This document shows, one piece after another, positions 53,786-62,939 of a DNA stretch of 64,000 nucleotides; position 1 is the first letter of the stretch, and every line of letters starts with the position of its first letter. The position numbers and the translations under genes are program-made. The DNA comes from Nocardia acididurans (GTDB lineage Bacteria > Actinomycetota > Actinomycetes > Mycobacteriales > Mycobacteriaceae). The stretch is taken from the NCBI RefSeq assembly GCF_016741815.1, contig NZ_JAERRJ010000001.1, positions 558,001 through 622,000 on the forward strand, written 5' to 3'. The notes under the pieces are model-generated. The model saw only the letters and a list, made by a program, of their open reading frames with translations, was not told where the DNA came from and made no database searches.

Positions 53786-55045
53786 ATGATCGACCTTCGA
53801 TTCCTGCGGGAGAATCCGGACGTCGTGCGCGCCTCGCAGCGGGCCCGCGGCGAGGACCCGGCCCTGGTGGACGCCCTGCTCGAGGCGGATGCCGCGCGCC
53901 GGGCGGCGGTGCTGACGGCGGACAATCTGCGCGCCGAGCAGAAGGCGCTGGGCAAGAAGGTCGGCAAGGCTTCTCCGGAGGAGCGCCCGGGTCTGCTCGC
54001 GCAGGGCCAGGAGTTGTCGGCGAAGGTCAAGGAGGCGGAGGCCGCCGAGACCGCCGCGGACGCCGATCTCGATGCCGCGCAGCGCGCCCTGTCGAATGTG
54101 GTGCAGGAGGGCGCGCCGTCGGGCGGCGAGGACGACTACATCGTGCTCGAGACCGTCGGCACGCCGCCGGTATTCGATTTCACCCCGAAGGATCACCTGG
54201 AACTGGGTGAGTCGCTGGGTCTCATCGATATGGAGCGCGGCGCGAAGGTGTCGGGTTCGCGGTTCTACTTCCTCACCGGGTACGGCGCGCTGCTGCAGCT
54301 GGGTCTGTTGCAGCTGGCCGCGCAGAAGGCGGTGGCGAACGGTTTCACCATGATGATCCCGCCGGTGCTGGTGCGCCCGGAGATCATGGCGGGCACCGGT
54401 TTCCTGGGGCAGCACGCGGCGGAGATCTATCACCTGGAGGAGGACGACCTGTACCTGGTCGGCACCTCGGAGGTGCCGTTGGCGGGCTACCACTCGAACG
54501 AGATCCTGGATCTGAACGCGGGCGCGAAGCGCTACGCGGGCTGGTCGTCGTGTTTCCGTCGCGAGGCGGGCAGCTACGGCAAGGACACGCGCGGCATCAT
54601 CCGCGTGCACCAGTTCGACAAGGTGGAGATGTTCGTCTACGCCAAGCCGGAGGACGCGGATGCCGAGCATCAGCGGCTGCTGGGCTGGGAGCGGGACATG
54701 CTGGCCGCCATCGATGTTCCGTACCGGGTGATCGATGTGGCCGCGGGTGATCTCGGTTCGTCGGCGGCGCGCAAGTTCGACTGTGAGGCATGGGTGCCGA
54801 CCCAGCAGACCTACCGCGAACTCACGTCGACGTCGAATTGCACCACATTCCAGGCGCGTCGCCTGAATGTCCGCTACCGCGACGAGAACAACAAGCCGCA
54901 GACCGCCGCGACCCTGAACGGCACTCTTGCGACGACGCGATGGATCGTGGCGATCCTGGAGAACCATCAGCAAGCCGACGGTTCGGTCAAAGTGCCTGCC
55001 GCGCTTGTACCTTTTGTCGGCACTGAACTATTGGAGCCGCGCTGA
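53786..55045 (+). CDS. serS: Seryl-tRNA synthetase
   Basis: A 419-residue class IIa synthetase. The N-terminal coiled-coil arm (about 25-105) grips the tRNA. Motif 1, motif 2 ([21 protein letters not shown]) and motif 3 ([17 protein letters not shown]) are all present. The upstream open frame to 53171 is a shadow of the neighbour. The ATG follows TAGGCT (53772-53777) by 8 nt, so the transcript is probably leaderless. Confidence 0.98.
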   Translation: MIDLRFLRENPDVVRASQRARGEDPALVDALLEADAARRAAVLTADNLRAEQKALGKKVGKASPEERPGLLAQGQELSAKVKEAEAAETAADADLDAAQRALSNVVQEGAPSGGEDDYIVLETVGTPPVFDFTPKDHLELGESLGLIDMERGAKVSGSRFYFLTGYGALLQLGLLQLAAQKAVANGFTMMIPPVLVRPEIMAGTGFLGQHAAEIYHLEEDDLYLVGTSEVPLAGYHSNEILDLNAGAKRYAGWSSCFRREAGSYGKDTRGIIRVHQFDKVEMFVYAKPEDADAEHQRLLGWERDMLAAIDVPYRVIDVAAGDLGSSAARKFDCEAWVPTQQTYRELTSTSNCTTFQARRLNVRYRDENNKPQTAATLNGTLATTRWIVAILENHQQADGSVKVPAALVPFVGTELLEPR

Positions 55046-55079
55046 CTCGAGATGCTCGGTCCGTGCCGAAACGCTTGAA

Positions 55080-55172
55080 GGTTCGCGGCCGTCTCGATTC
55101 TGGACTGACGGAGCGGGGGAGCGAAGCGGAGGAGCGGAGGAGGGAAGAATCGAGACTTCAGGGCCGCGAACC
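55080..55172. repeat. Long bulged inverted repeat
   Basis: GGTTCGCGGCC-GTCTCGATTCT (55080-55101) pairs with AGAATCGAGAC (55146-55156) and GGCCGCGAACC (55162-55172), with TTCAG unpaired. The loop is a purine-rich run of GGAG/GCGGAG repeats. It lies between serS and the GGDEF gene. It may terminate serS transcription or be a remnant of a repeat element. Confidence 0.7.
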
Positions 55173-55224
55173 CAGCCGGAGCGAAGCGAAGGCAAAATTC
55201 AACACAGCGTCTAGGCTAGGCAGC

Positions 55225-57090
55225 GTGCGAGGAATCGGGTCTCGCGGCGATACCCGAACCCGGGTGCGGGCGGCATCGGCGCTGGCGACGGCAATGGTCA
55301 TGGCTCGGACGACCGGGGCGTTCTACGTCATGGGCGGTGTGCTGGGCCTGATCCTGACCGCCGTGGCGCCGGGCGATGAGGGCAATCGTCCGCTGGTGGG
55401 TTCGGCAGCGTTCGTGGCGCTGCTGCTGGGTCTCAGTCTGCTCATCTGGGGTCCGCGGATGCAGCATGCCGCGCATCACGTCTACGTCGGCATCGCGACG
55501 GTGCTGGTGACCATCGCGGTGCACTGGTTCCCGAATACGGTGGGCGCCATCAGTCTTGCGGCGTTCTACGTGTTCGTCGCCTGTGATGCCGCCATCTTCT
55601 TCGCGTGGCGCTGGCTCGGTGTGCATCTCGCGTTCGCGATCGTGTGCTGCCTGTGGGTGGTGCCCTCGCGCGGGCTGCCGTGGTGGTCGGGTCTGATCCC
55701 GGCGGGCATCACCTTCGGGATCGGCATCGTGGTCGGCATTCTGACGCGGATGGCGTCGGACGCCGATATCGACGTGCTCACCGGTCTGTTGAATCGCCGC
55801 GGTTTCGACCGCGCGCTGAACAATGCCATCGGGCACGCCACTCGCACGGGTCAGGGTCTGGCCCTGGTGCTGGTCGACCTGGACCGCTTCCAGAAGATCA
55901 ACGACCATCTCGGGCATCGCGCCGGCGACGCCGTGCTGCAGCGGGTGGCCGACACCTGGGAGAAACTCCTCGGACCCGATCAGCGGCTGGCCCGCTACGG
56001 CGGTGACGCCTTCGCGCTGCTGCTGCCGAATACCACCGAGCAGGCCGCGATCCTGCTCACCGAACAGCTGCGCGCCGCGGTCACCACCGGCTGCTCGGCG
56101 GGCGTAACCTCCTGGCAGCCCGGCGAATCCGGTTCGCTGCTGGTCTCGCGCGCCGATGTCGGCCTGTACCGCGCCAAGCAGGCGGGCCGCAATCGCACGG
56201 TGCTGGAGTCCTCGCGGCAGCTGCCGCTGGCGGTGGAGCTGCGCGAGGCCATCGACCGCGGCACCCTCGACGTGCAGTACCAGCCCATCGTCTCGCTCTC
56301 CGACGGCGACACCCGCGCGGTCGGGGTGGAGGCGCTGCTGCGCTGGTCCTCGCACGCGCAACCGGATGTCACCACCGAGGGCCTCATCCGGGTCGCCGAG
56401 GAGTACGACCTCATCTCCGATCTGGACGAGCTGGTGCTGCGCCGCGCCTGCGCCGACGCCGCCCGCCTGCAGGAGACCTTCGCCCAGCTGGATCTGACGC
56501 TCAATGTGAACGTCAGTGGTCTGGAACTGGCCGAATCCGATTACGCCGACCGGGTTTCCGGCATCCTCGCCGATACCGAATGGCCCGCGGATCAACTCGT
56601 CCTGGAGGTCACCGAGAGCGAGCTGGCCGCCGAATCCGAGACCGCCATCGCGAATCTGCACAAGCTGCGCGAGCGGGGCGTGCGCATCGCCATCGACGAT
56701 TTCGGCACCGGCTACTCGTCGTTGAGCCGCCTGGCGACGATCCCCAGCGACATCCTCAAGGTGGATCAGTCCTTCGTGGCCGCCATCCGCTCCGATTCCC
56801 CCGCGCCGCCGCTGCTGGGTGTCATTGCGGCGCTGAGCAAGTCGCTGGATCTGCAGGTGATCGCCGAGGGCGTCGAGACCGAATACCAGGCGGCCGTGCT
56901 CACCGAGCTCGGTTTCGCGCTGGCGCAGGGCTACCACTACAGCGATTCGCATCCGGTGTCCGAGCTGATCAACGATCTGAACGAGCATCACGGCCTGGTG
57001 GGCGCGAGCGTCGACCGGGAGCCGTCGGCCAATGGCTGGATTCCGGTGGAAAATCCGCTTGACGGCGGGCTCGGCGGCGCACAAGACTGA
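55225..57090 (+). CDS. Membrane GGDEF-EAL protein (cyclic di-GMP turnover)
   Basis: A 621-residue protein. About six membrane helices (1-180) are followed by a GGDEF domain with VLVDLDRFQKINDHLGH, but the signature is RYGGDAF (GGDAF, not GGDEF). The EAL domain looks intact: EALLRW, NVNVSGLELAE, the acidic VTESEL, IDDFGTGYSSL and AEGVETE. Phosphodiesterase activity is therefore likely, while cyclase activity is doubtful. The GTG follows TAGGCT (55212-55217) by 7 nt, so it is probably leaderless; the longer frame from 55063 overlaps the inverted repeat. Confidence 0.92.
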   Translation: MRGIGSRGDTRTRVRAASALATAMVMARTTGAFYVMGGVLGLILTAVAPGDEGNRPLVGSAAFVALLLGLSLLIWGPRMQHAAHHVYVGIATVLVTIAVHWFPNTVGAISLAAFYVFVACDAAIFFAWRWLGVHLAFAIVCCLWVVPSRGLPWWSGLIPAGITFGIGIVVGILTRMASDADIDVLTGLLNRRGFDRALNNAIGHATRTGQGLALVLVDLDRFQKINDHLGHRAGDAVLQRVADTWEKLLGPDQRLARYGGDAFALLLPNTTEQAAILLTEQLRAAVTTGCSAGVTSWQPGESGSLLVSRADVGLYRAKQAGRNRTVLESSRQLPLAVELREAIDRGTLDVQYQPIVSLSDGDTRAVGVEALLRWSSHAQPDVTTEGLIRVAEEYDLISDLDELVLRRACADAARLQETFAQLDLTLNVNVSGLELAESDYADRVSGILADTEWPADQLVLEVTESELAAESETAIANLHKLRERGVRIAIDDFGTGYSSLSRLATIPSDILKVDQSFVAAIRSDSPAPPLLGVIAALSKSLDLQVIAEGVETEYQAAVLTELGFALAQGYHYSDSHPVSELINDLNEHHGLVGASVDREPSANGWIPVENPLDGGLGGAQD

Positions 57091-57178
57091 GCTCATGCGC
57101 TTGCTCGTCTACGCCTATTGATTCGTCAGCTCGCTCCGCGGCGGTAATCGCGGGGTCCGCACGCTGGAACGGCGTGCG

Positions 57179-58429
57179 GTGCTGTTCTGGTTCACCGCGG
57201 ATCTCATTCCGCTGTACGCCCTCTACGCGCTGCTCTTCGCCGATCACGGGCTGAGCCTCGCGCAGATCTCCTCGCTGCTGGCCATCTGGTCGACGACGTC
57301 CTTCCTGCTGGAGGTGCCGTCGGGCGCCTGGGCCGACACGGTGTCGCGGCGTGCGCTGCTGGTGTTGCAGGGGGTGCTGCTGTGCGCCGGTTTCGCGACG
57401 TGGACGGTCTTCCCGTCGTACGCGGGTTTCGCGGTGGGTTTCATCCTCTGGGGTACCTCGGGCGCATTGCGTTCGGGCACCTTCGAGGCGCTGATCTACG
57501 ACGATCTCGCCGCGCGTGACGCGACCGCCGACTACCCGCGCATCATGGGCCGGGCCCGTGCGGCGGCCGAGATCGCCGCGCTGCTGGGCATTCTCGCGGC
57601 AGCGCCGCTGTACGCCTGGGGTGGATACGCCTTGGTCGGCTGGTCGAGTGTGCTCATCGCCGCGCTGCACGCGCTCACCGCGCTCACTCTGCCGAGCGCG
57701 CCGAAGGTGGTGTCGACGGCCGATGTCGAGGAACTCGAGGAGGATTCCGATGCTGTCGTCGATTTCGATTCGGGGAGAACGACTCTCACCAGATATCTGA
57801 CAATGCTGCGCACCGGTGTGCGTGAGGCGCTGCGGGTGCGGGTGATTCGTCGCGGTGTGATCCTGGCGGCCCTGCTCAACGGCATCACCGCCTACGACGA
57901 GTACTTCGCCCTGCTCGCCGGTCATGCCGGTGTGTCCCCCTCGGTGGCGGCCGTTCTCGTGGGTGTGACCGTCGTGGGCGCGGTGGCGGGTGCGGCGCTG
58001 GCGGACCGGACCGCCGGAATCCGCCCGCGCACCATGGCTTTCGCGTTGGCGGCCGGTGGTTTCCTGTTCATCGGCGGCGCTCTGCTGTCGGGTCTGGCCG
58101 CGCAGCATCCGCAGGCCGTGCACGTCCTGACGGCGGTCGGTTTCACCGCGCTCGGCATCGCCTACGGCATCGATTACAACGCCGAGGTGATCGCCGAGGC
58201 GCGGTTGCAGGATGCCATCGAGGGTCCGGCTCGTGCCACCGTCACCTCGGTGTCCGGTCTGATCACCGAGGTGATCGCGCTGGCGGTGTTCGGTTTCGCG
58301 GCGCTGGTGTCGCTGTGGCTGCCGATTCCGGTGCTGGTGGCGCTGCTGGGTGTGCCGTTCCTGTTGACGGCCGCGCTGTTCCCGTCCTGGTCGCCGCGGC
58401 GGGCGGTTACACCACTGAGGGCCGGGTGA
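57179..58429 (+). CDS. MFS transporter
   Basis: A 416-residue, roughly 12-helix transporter. Motif A-like sequence (EVPSGAWADTVSRRALLVLQG) follows the second helix. A central acidic loop (EELEEDSDAVVDFDSG) separates halves. The sequence style is that of a small actinobacterial family of unknown substrate. In the same frame, an ATG at 57095 with a TGA at 57119-57121 lies upstream (encoding RLLVYAY before the stop), which may be a broken earlier start. Confidence 0.85.
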   Translation: MLFWFTADLIPLYALYALLFADHGLSLAQISSLLAIWSTTSFLLEVPSGAWADTVSRRALLVLQGVLLCAGFATWTVFPSYAGFAVGFILWGTSGALRSGTFEALIYDDLAARDATADYPRIMGRARAAAEIAALLGILAAAPLYAWGGYALVGWSSVLIAALHALTALTLPSAPKVVSTADVEELEEDSDAVVDFDSGRTTLTRYLTMLRTGVREALRVRVIRRGVILAALLNGITAYDEYFALLAGHAGVSPSVAAVLVGVTVVGAVAGAALADRTAGIRPRTMAFALAAGGFLFIGGALLSGLAAQHPQAVHVLTAVGFTALGIAYGIDYNAEVIAEARLQDAIEGPARATVTSVSGLITEVIALAVFGFAALVSLWLPIPVLVALLGVPFLLTAALFPSWSPRRAVTPLRAG

Positions 58430-59111
58430 GGCTGGACCAGAGCGGGTGGCCCTGCTGTGCGAAGCGCCGGGTGAGTTCGTGGCGGGCGTTCTCGTCGCCG
58501 CGCGGATTGTTCACGCAGAACCGGCCTTCGGCGGCGGTCAGCAGTTTCACGTTGAGCAGCCGGATGGTGGACAGGGGTCCGTCGACGGTCGCGGGTAGCT
58601 CCCGGTCGGTGATGCCGACCATGACGACGGCGGCGCCGTCCTCGAGGTAGGTGCCGGCGGCTTCGGCGGGGAGTTCGGCCTCGGCGAGTTCGATGGTGAT
58701 GACGCCGTCCCGGTCGACCAGGTCGGGGACTTCGAAGCCGTACTGCGCCACCAGATTCGACACGGTCATGACGGTCTGGCCGAACCAGGAGTGCGCGATG
58801 GTCATGGCGTCGCTGTCGAGCGGCAGGTCGGGGGTGATGCCGTACACCTCGAGCTCGTAGCCGTTGGTCGGCGCGGCGTCGGCCCATTCGGTGGGGTCGG
58901 CGAGCCCGCTGCTGGCGACCAGCAGCGCGTTGTCGCGGCGCGCGATGCTGTGTGCCTGTCGCAGGGCGGGCCAGCGCGGTCCGCCCAGGAATGCCGGATT
59001 GAACAGATGGGCGATGACGTCGGTATCGCGCCGCCCCCAGGAATCCCATGCGGCGTCGATGGCCGCGTAGGTCGCGTCATCATGGATGCCGCCGATTACG
59101 CCTTCACTCAC
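58407..59111 (-). CDS. Conserved hypothetical protein
   Basis: A 234-residue soluble protein. Recognisable parts are AAIDAAWDSWGRRDTDVIAH, a GYELEVYGITPDLPLDSDAM segment and GRFCVNNPRGDENARHELTR. It reads like an enzyme-sized fold but no known motif stands out. The GTG at 59111 is preferred to the upstream ATG at 59168; a TACGGT box six bases before it suggests a leaderless start. Its 3' end overlaps the convergent MFS gene by 23 bp. Confidence 0.7.
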   Translation of the reverse strand: MSEGVIGGIHDDATYAAIDAAWDSWGRRDTDVIAHLFNPAFLGGPRWPALRQAHSIARRDNALLVASSGLADPTEWADAAPTNGYELEVYGITPDLPLDSDAMTIAHSWFGQTVMTVSNLVAQYGFEVPDLVDRDGVITIELAEAELPAEAAGTYLEDGAAVVMVGITDRELPATVDGPLSTIRLLNVKLLTAAEGRFCVNNPRGDENARHELTRRFAQQGHPLWSSLTRPSVV

Positions 59112-59207
59112 CGGATTACCGTATAGGTCACTCGTACAGGCGCGAAATGTGATGCACCCCAAAGGCATACATATGCCTTCGGGGTGCGAGTCCGGAATTG
59201 TCCGGTG

Positions 59208-59726
59208 TCAGAACTGATTTCCCGTTCCGGGTGGCGGCGGATAGCCGGGTCCGTTCGGATTTCCGGGTCCGCCGGGATATCCCGGGCTGTCGGGGTAACC
59301 GGGTCCGCCCGGGTACGGCGGTTCGGGGTAGCCCGGCCCGTTGGAGGACCGGCCCTTGGGGTCGGGCCCGTACTGGTTGGGTCCGGGTGTGCCGTCCATG
59401 AGCGCGAAGATGAACAGCACCAGCGATCCGACGCAGGGCACCAGGTGCAGCAGCAGCCACCAGGCGGTCCGGTCGATGTCGTGCAGGCGTCGCGCGCCGA
59501 CGGCCAGGGTCGGCAGCAGCAGTGCCAGCCACGCGATGGCCTCGAAGAGGCCACCGCGGTTCCCGTCGTCGCCCCACCGGAGTCCGAAGAGGGCGTCGAG
59601 GATACTGGCGGCGATCCCGACCAGGACGCTGAACAGGAAGAACCACCAGTATTCGCTGCGGCGTGCTCGGCCGTTGAAGTTGGTGTACTGCGTGAGCACG
59701 CTTCTGACAGCATCCGCGAAATTCAT
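59208..59726 (-). CDS. DUF805 membrane protein, second of a tandem pair
   Basis: A 172-residue DUF805 protein. The domain opens FADAVRSVLTQYTNFNGRAR and has RRSEYWWFFLF, then four helices with ARRLHDIDRTAWWLLLHLVP. The final 55 residues are a Gly/Pro/Tyr tail (PGYPG-type repeats). AGGAGG stands five bases before the ATG. It is paralogous to the gene at 59819, probably by local duplication. Function unknown. Confidence 0.92.
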   Translation of the reverse strand: MNFADAVRSVLTQYTNFNGRARRSEYWWFFLFSVLVGIAASILDALFGLRWGDDGNRGGLFEAIAWLALLLPTLAVGARRLHDIDRTAWWLLLHLVPCVGSLVLFIFALMDGTPGPNQYGPDPKGRSSNGPGYPEPPYPGGPGYPDSPGYPGGPGNPNGPGYPPPPGTGNQF

Positions 59727-59818
59727 GTGAACCTCCTGGAGTGAGCGGTCGTGCTCAGTCTGGTCTGGTTGCCGATGAATTGCTGTGTGCAACGCCGGAT
59801 GCGAGTGAATCGGATGAA

Positions 59819-60346
59819 TCAGGCGTACGGGTACTGCTGCGGCTGCCCCGGCTGCGGCTGACCCGGGTAGGGCTGACCGTACTGCGGCTGCTGGCCGGGG
59901 TACGGCTGGCCGGGGTACGGCTGGCCCTGGTAGGGCTGACCCGGGTAGGGCTGGTAGCCGCCGCCGTGCGGGTTCTTCGGGTCCGGGCCGTACTGGTTGG
60001 GGCCGGGTGTGCCTTCCATGCAGTAGAAGACGAGCAGGATGATGCCGCCCACCAGCGGGATGAATCCGAGCAGGATGAACCACCCGCTCTTGTCGGTGTC
60101 GTGCAGGCGGCGGACCGTGACGGCCAGGTTCGGGACCAGCCCGCCGAGCAGCACCACCGCGTAGAGCAGCATGCCGACGATGCCGAGCGATTCATGGATG
60201 GCGGACAGCAGCCCGGCCAGAATCGCGGTCGCGAAGTAGACCAGGAAGAAACCGAGCACCCACCACCACAGCTCACTGCGGCGGGCCCGGCCGTTGAAAT
60301 TCGCATACTGAGACAGCACGCTCTTGATGGCTTCACCGAAGCCCAT
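59819..60346 (-). CDS. DUF805 membrane protein, first of a tandem pair
   Basis: A 175-residue DUF805 protein: FGEAIKSVLSQYANFNGRAR, RRSELWWWVLGFFLVYFA, four helices, and VRRLHDTDKSGWFILLGFIP. The C-terminal tail is a regular PGQPY repeat, giving strong tandem codon repetition at 59825-59960. The two DUF805 proteins share start, R-A-R-R-S-E and TPGPNQYGPDPK. Same strand, 92 bp apart. Confidence 0.92.
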   Translation of the reverse strand: MGFGEAIKSVLSQYANFNGRARRSELWWWVLGFFLVYFATAILAGLLSAIHESLGIVGMLLYAVVLLGGLVPNLAVTVRRLHDTDKSGWFILLGFIPLVGGIILLVFYCMEGTPGPNQYGPDPKNPHGGGYQPYPGQPYQGQPYPGQPYPGQQPQYGQPYPGQPQPGQPQQYPYA

Positions 60347-60443
60347 GAGAAACCTCCCCGAAAGAACGATCGAACCCGCGTAATTCTGCACATCCCCCTG
60401 CCGGTTGCAAATCGAAAAACCGGGCGAATGGAACAATCGGGCG

Positions 60444-61400
60444 GTGGTGCGACGGCGATTCGGGCTGATATTCGGAGGTTCCATCGGTGCGGGCGTAGCA
60501 GTGCAGGCGCGCATCAACGGCGAGCTGGGAGCCCGGGTGGGCGACGGAATCGCCGCCGCTGTCATCAGTTTCGGCACCGGCCTGCTGCTGCTCGCGATCG
60601 CGTTCGCGGTGAGCCGCCGATTGCGCGCGGGCGTCGGCGAGGTGCGTCGTGCGCTGCGGGCCGGTCGTTTGCGCGGATGGCACCTGCTGGGTGGCCTGTG
60701 CGGTGCGTTCTTCGTCGCATGTCAGGGCCTCACCGTCGCCGCGATCGGTGTGACGGCTTTCACGGTGGCAGTGGTGGCGGGGCAGCTGGTGAGCAGTCTG
60801 GTGGTGGACCGGTTGGGTATAGGTCCGGCCGGGCGCACGCCGGTGACCGTATTCCGTTCGACCGGCGCCGGATTGGCGTTGGTGGCGGTGCTGCTGGCGG
60901 TGGTCGGGCGGCACGGGGGAGTGGGCGGCCTGTCGGTGCCGGAGGCGTTCCGCGGTGGCCCGCAGATCCTGTTGATCGGTCTGCCGCTGCTGGCCGGTTT
61001 CGGGGTTGCCTGGCAGCAGGCGGTGAACGGCCGGGTCGGTGCGGTCGGCGGCCCGCCCTCGGCGACGCTCGCCAATTTCGTGACGGGGACGGCCGCGCTG
61101 CTGCTGGTGGAGGCTGCCCTGATCGCCGGAAACGGCTGGCCCACCGGCTTTCCCGCCGAACCCTGGTATTACCTCGGTGGCGTGATCGGCGTCGCGTTCA
61201 TCGCGCTGGCCGTGGTGGTGGTCCGTCGGATCGGTGTCCTGCTGCTCGGTCTGACCTCGGTGGCCGGTCAGTTGTCGATGTCGTTGCTGCTGGACGTGGT
61301 GGTCCCCGCCGGGCCGGGTTTGACGGCGAGCGCGGTGGTGGGCTGCGTACTCACTTTCGTAGCGGTCGGTTCGGCCGCCCGCACTCGAACCGCCGAATAG
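60444..61400 (+). CDS. DMT-superfamily transporter with two YdcZ (DUF606) repeats
   Basis: A 318-residue membrane protein with about ten helices in two DUF606 repeats. Each repeat has the family's N-terminal signature: GAGVAVQARINGELGAR, and later GFGVAWQQAVNGRVGA. GTG 60444 or 60447 is the likely start; ATG 60405 is also open but weak. The substrate is unknown. It is divergent from the DUF805 pair. Confidence 0.87.
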   Translation: MVRRRFGLIFGGSIGAGVAVQARINGELGARVGDGIAAAVISFGTGLLLLAIAFAVSRRLRAGVGEVRRALRAGRLRGWHLLGGLCGAFFVACQGLTVAAIGVTAFTVAVVAGQLVSSLVVDRLGIGPAGRTPVTVFRSTGAGLALVAVLLAVVGRHGGVGGLSVPEAFRGGPQILLIGLPLLAGFGVAWQQAVNGRVGAVGGPPSATLANFVTGTAALLLVEAALIAGNGWPTGFPAEPWYYLGGVIGVAFIALAVVVVRRIGVLLLGLTSVAGQLSMSLLLDVVVPAGPGLTASAVVGCVLTFVAVGSAARTRTAE

Positions 61401-61452
61401 TGTTCCGCTGATTCGTGTTTCGCTCCGGCGACGGTTGTGCCATGGTGCGCAC

Positions 61453-62502
61453 ATGCTGATCGACTACGGAGTGTGGGCGTCCCGGCTGGCGCTGTGTGTG
61501 GTGTTCGGCCTGTCGGCGTGGGGCAAGCTGCTGGACCCGGCCGGCACCCGGAAGGCGGTGGGGGAGTTCGGGATAGCGCTGCGCTGGGTGCCCGCCGTGG
61601 CCTGGATGCTGACGTTCGTCGAGGCGGCGGTCGCGGTCGCGGTGCTGCCGCGGTGGACGGCGCTGCCCGCGGCGGCGCTGGCGATCACCCTGCTGGGGGT
61701 GTTCACCGGGACGATGATGCGCCTGCTGCGCGCCGGGAAGCGACCGGCCTGCGCCTGTTTCGGTTCGGTGAGCGCGAAGCCGATCGGCTGGTCGACGATC
61801 GGCCGCAATGGGGGCCTGCTGGCGCTCGCGGTGGTCGTGCTGCTCGGCGCGGCCGCGCGGCACGAGGTTCCGGCCGTGCTGCCGGTGGATCACGCGGTGG
61901 GTATGGCGGTGGCCGCGGTCCTGGTGGCCGCGCTGCTGTGGCTGGGTGCGCTGGTGTTCGAACTGCGGCGCCGGCTCGATCAGCAGACCCTGTCGACCCT
62001 GGGTGGCGAGGGTCTGCCGGTGGGTGCGGTGGCCCCGGAATTCGAGTTGCTGCGCACCGAGGGCGGGCGAATCGGTTTGGCGCAGTTGCTGTCTCCGGGG
62101 CGGCAGCTGCTGCTGGTGTTCGTGCACCCGCACTGTGAGATGTGCGCGGCGCTGGCGCGGGAGCTGCCGCGCTGGCAGCGCCGCGCGGCCGAGTCGCTGA
62201 CGATCGTGATGGTGGGCAACGGCGATGTGGCCGAGCATGCCGCGTGGGGCCGGGAGCAGGGGCTGGGTGAGATTCCGGTGATGGTGCAGCAGGGAAACGA
62301 GGCGGCGCTGCGGTATCGGGTGCGCGGAACGCCATCGGGGGTGCTGATCGGCACGAACGGTCAGGTGTCCGCGCCCGTGGCGCGGGGGGCGATGGCCATT
62401 CGTGACCTGATAATCCAGGCGAAACGAACTGGCGGCCACGCCATTTCGGACAATACGGGCCGGTCTTCTAATTCCCTTGGTGCACAAACGATTTCACCAT
62501 AG
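61453..62502 (+). CDS. MauE-like membrane domain fused to a thioredoxin-fold domain
   Basis: A 349-residue protein. The first 180 residues contain four to five helices of the MauE/DoxX type (ASRLALCVVFGLSAWGKLLD), with ACACFG between helices, a likely redox-active pair. The C-terminal part is a thioredoxin/redoxin fold (AVAPEFELLRTEGGRIGL, then VFVHPHCEMCAALARELP) with a CxxC (CEMC). MauE proteins assist disulfide chemistry or electron transfer. A role in maturing an exported protein is inferred. ATG 61453 is preferred over GTG-type starts upstream. Confidence 0.88.
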   Translation: MLIDYGVWASRLALCVVFGLSAWGKLLDPAGTRKAVGEFGIALRWVPAVAWMLTFVEAAVAVAVLPRWTALPAAALAITLLGVFTGTMMRLLRAGKRPACACFGSVSAKPIGWSTIGRNGGLLALAVVVLLGAAARHEVPAVLPVDHAVGMAVAAVLVAALLWLGALVFELRRRLDQQTLSTLGGEGLPVGAVAPEFELLRTEGGRIGLAQLLSPGRQLLLVFVHPHCEMCAALARELPRWQRRAAESLTIVMVGNGDVAEHAAWGREQGLGEIPVMVQQGNEAALRYRVRGTPSGVLIGTNGQVSAPVARGAMAIRDLIIQAKRTGGHAISDNTGRSSNSLGAQTISP

Positions 62503-62576
62503 CGCGTGGTTCGTGAGCCTTACCATCGAATGGCAAGGTTCCATCCGTTCACCCAGCGCACAAGCGAGGGATCATC

Positions 62577-62912
62577 ATGGCGGACTTCGCATTCACCGAC
62601 TATTCCGGCAAAGAATTCGTCATTCGACTCGAGAACGAGCAGCGCATCGCCGAGGCGCGCCGCATCCTGTCCGGTGAGGAAACAATGTCGACCCATGTGA
62701 TGGGCCGGATCCGGAAATCCCGGGCCGACTACAACCCGGGCTGGAGTTTCCACCTCGATCCGGACACCATCACATTTTTCACCATGGCCATCGAGGTGTG
62801 CGATTCCAGCATCACTTACCTCGAGGATCATCTCGACGAGGCGTGCGGCGCGTTCCTGCCCGGCTGCTTCTGGTGTCCGTGGTCGTCCAAGCTGACCCGC
62901 GAAGTCTCCTGA
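62577..62912 (+). CDS. BP74 / DUF7482-like protein
   Basis: A 111-residue protein. The pattern IAEARRILSGEETMSTHVMG, then YNPGWSFHLDPDTITFF and the closing GCFWCPWSSKL match proteins I recall as BP74 N-terminal or DUF7482 domains (older databases call some calmodulin-like). Those are usually exported; no signal peptide is present here, so this one is probably cytoplasmic. Three cysteines include a CFWC pair. GAGGG lies seven bases before the ATG. Family name is from memory. Confidence 0.7.
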   Translation: MADFAFTDYSGKEFVIRLENEQRIAEARRILSGEETMSTHVMGRIRKSRADYNPGWSFHLDPDTITFFTMAIEVCDSSITYLEDHLDEACGAFLPGCFWCPWSSKLTREVS

Positions 62913-62939
62913 CCCGCACCCGCGAATCGCGGTCGCGGA

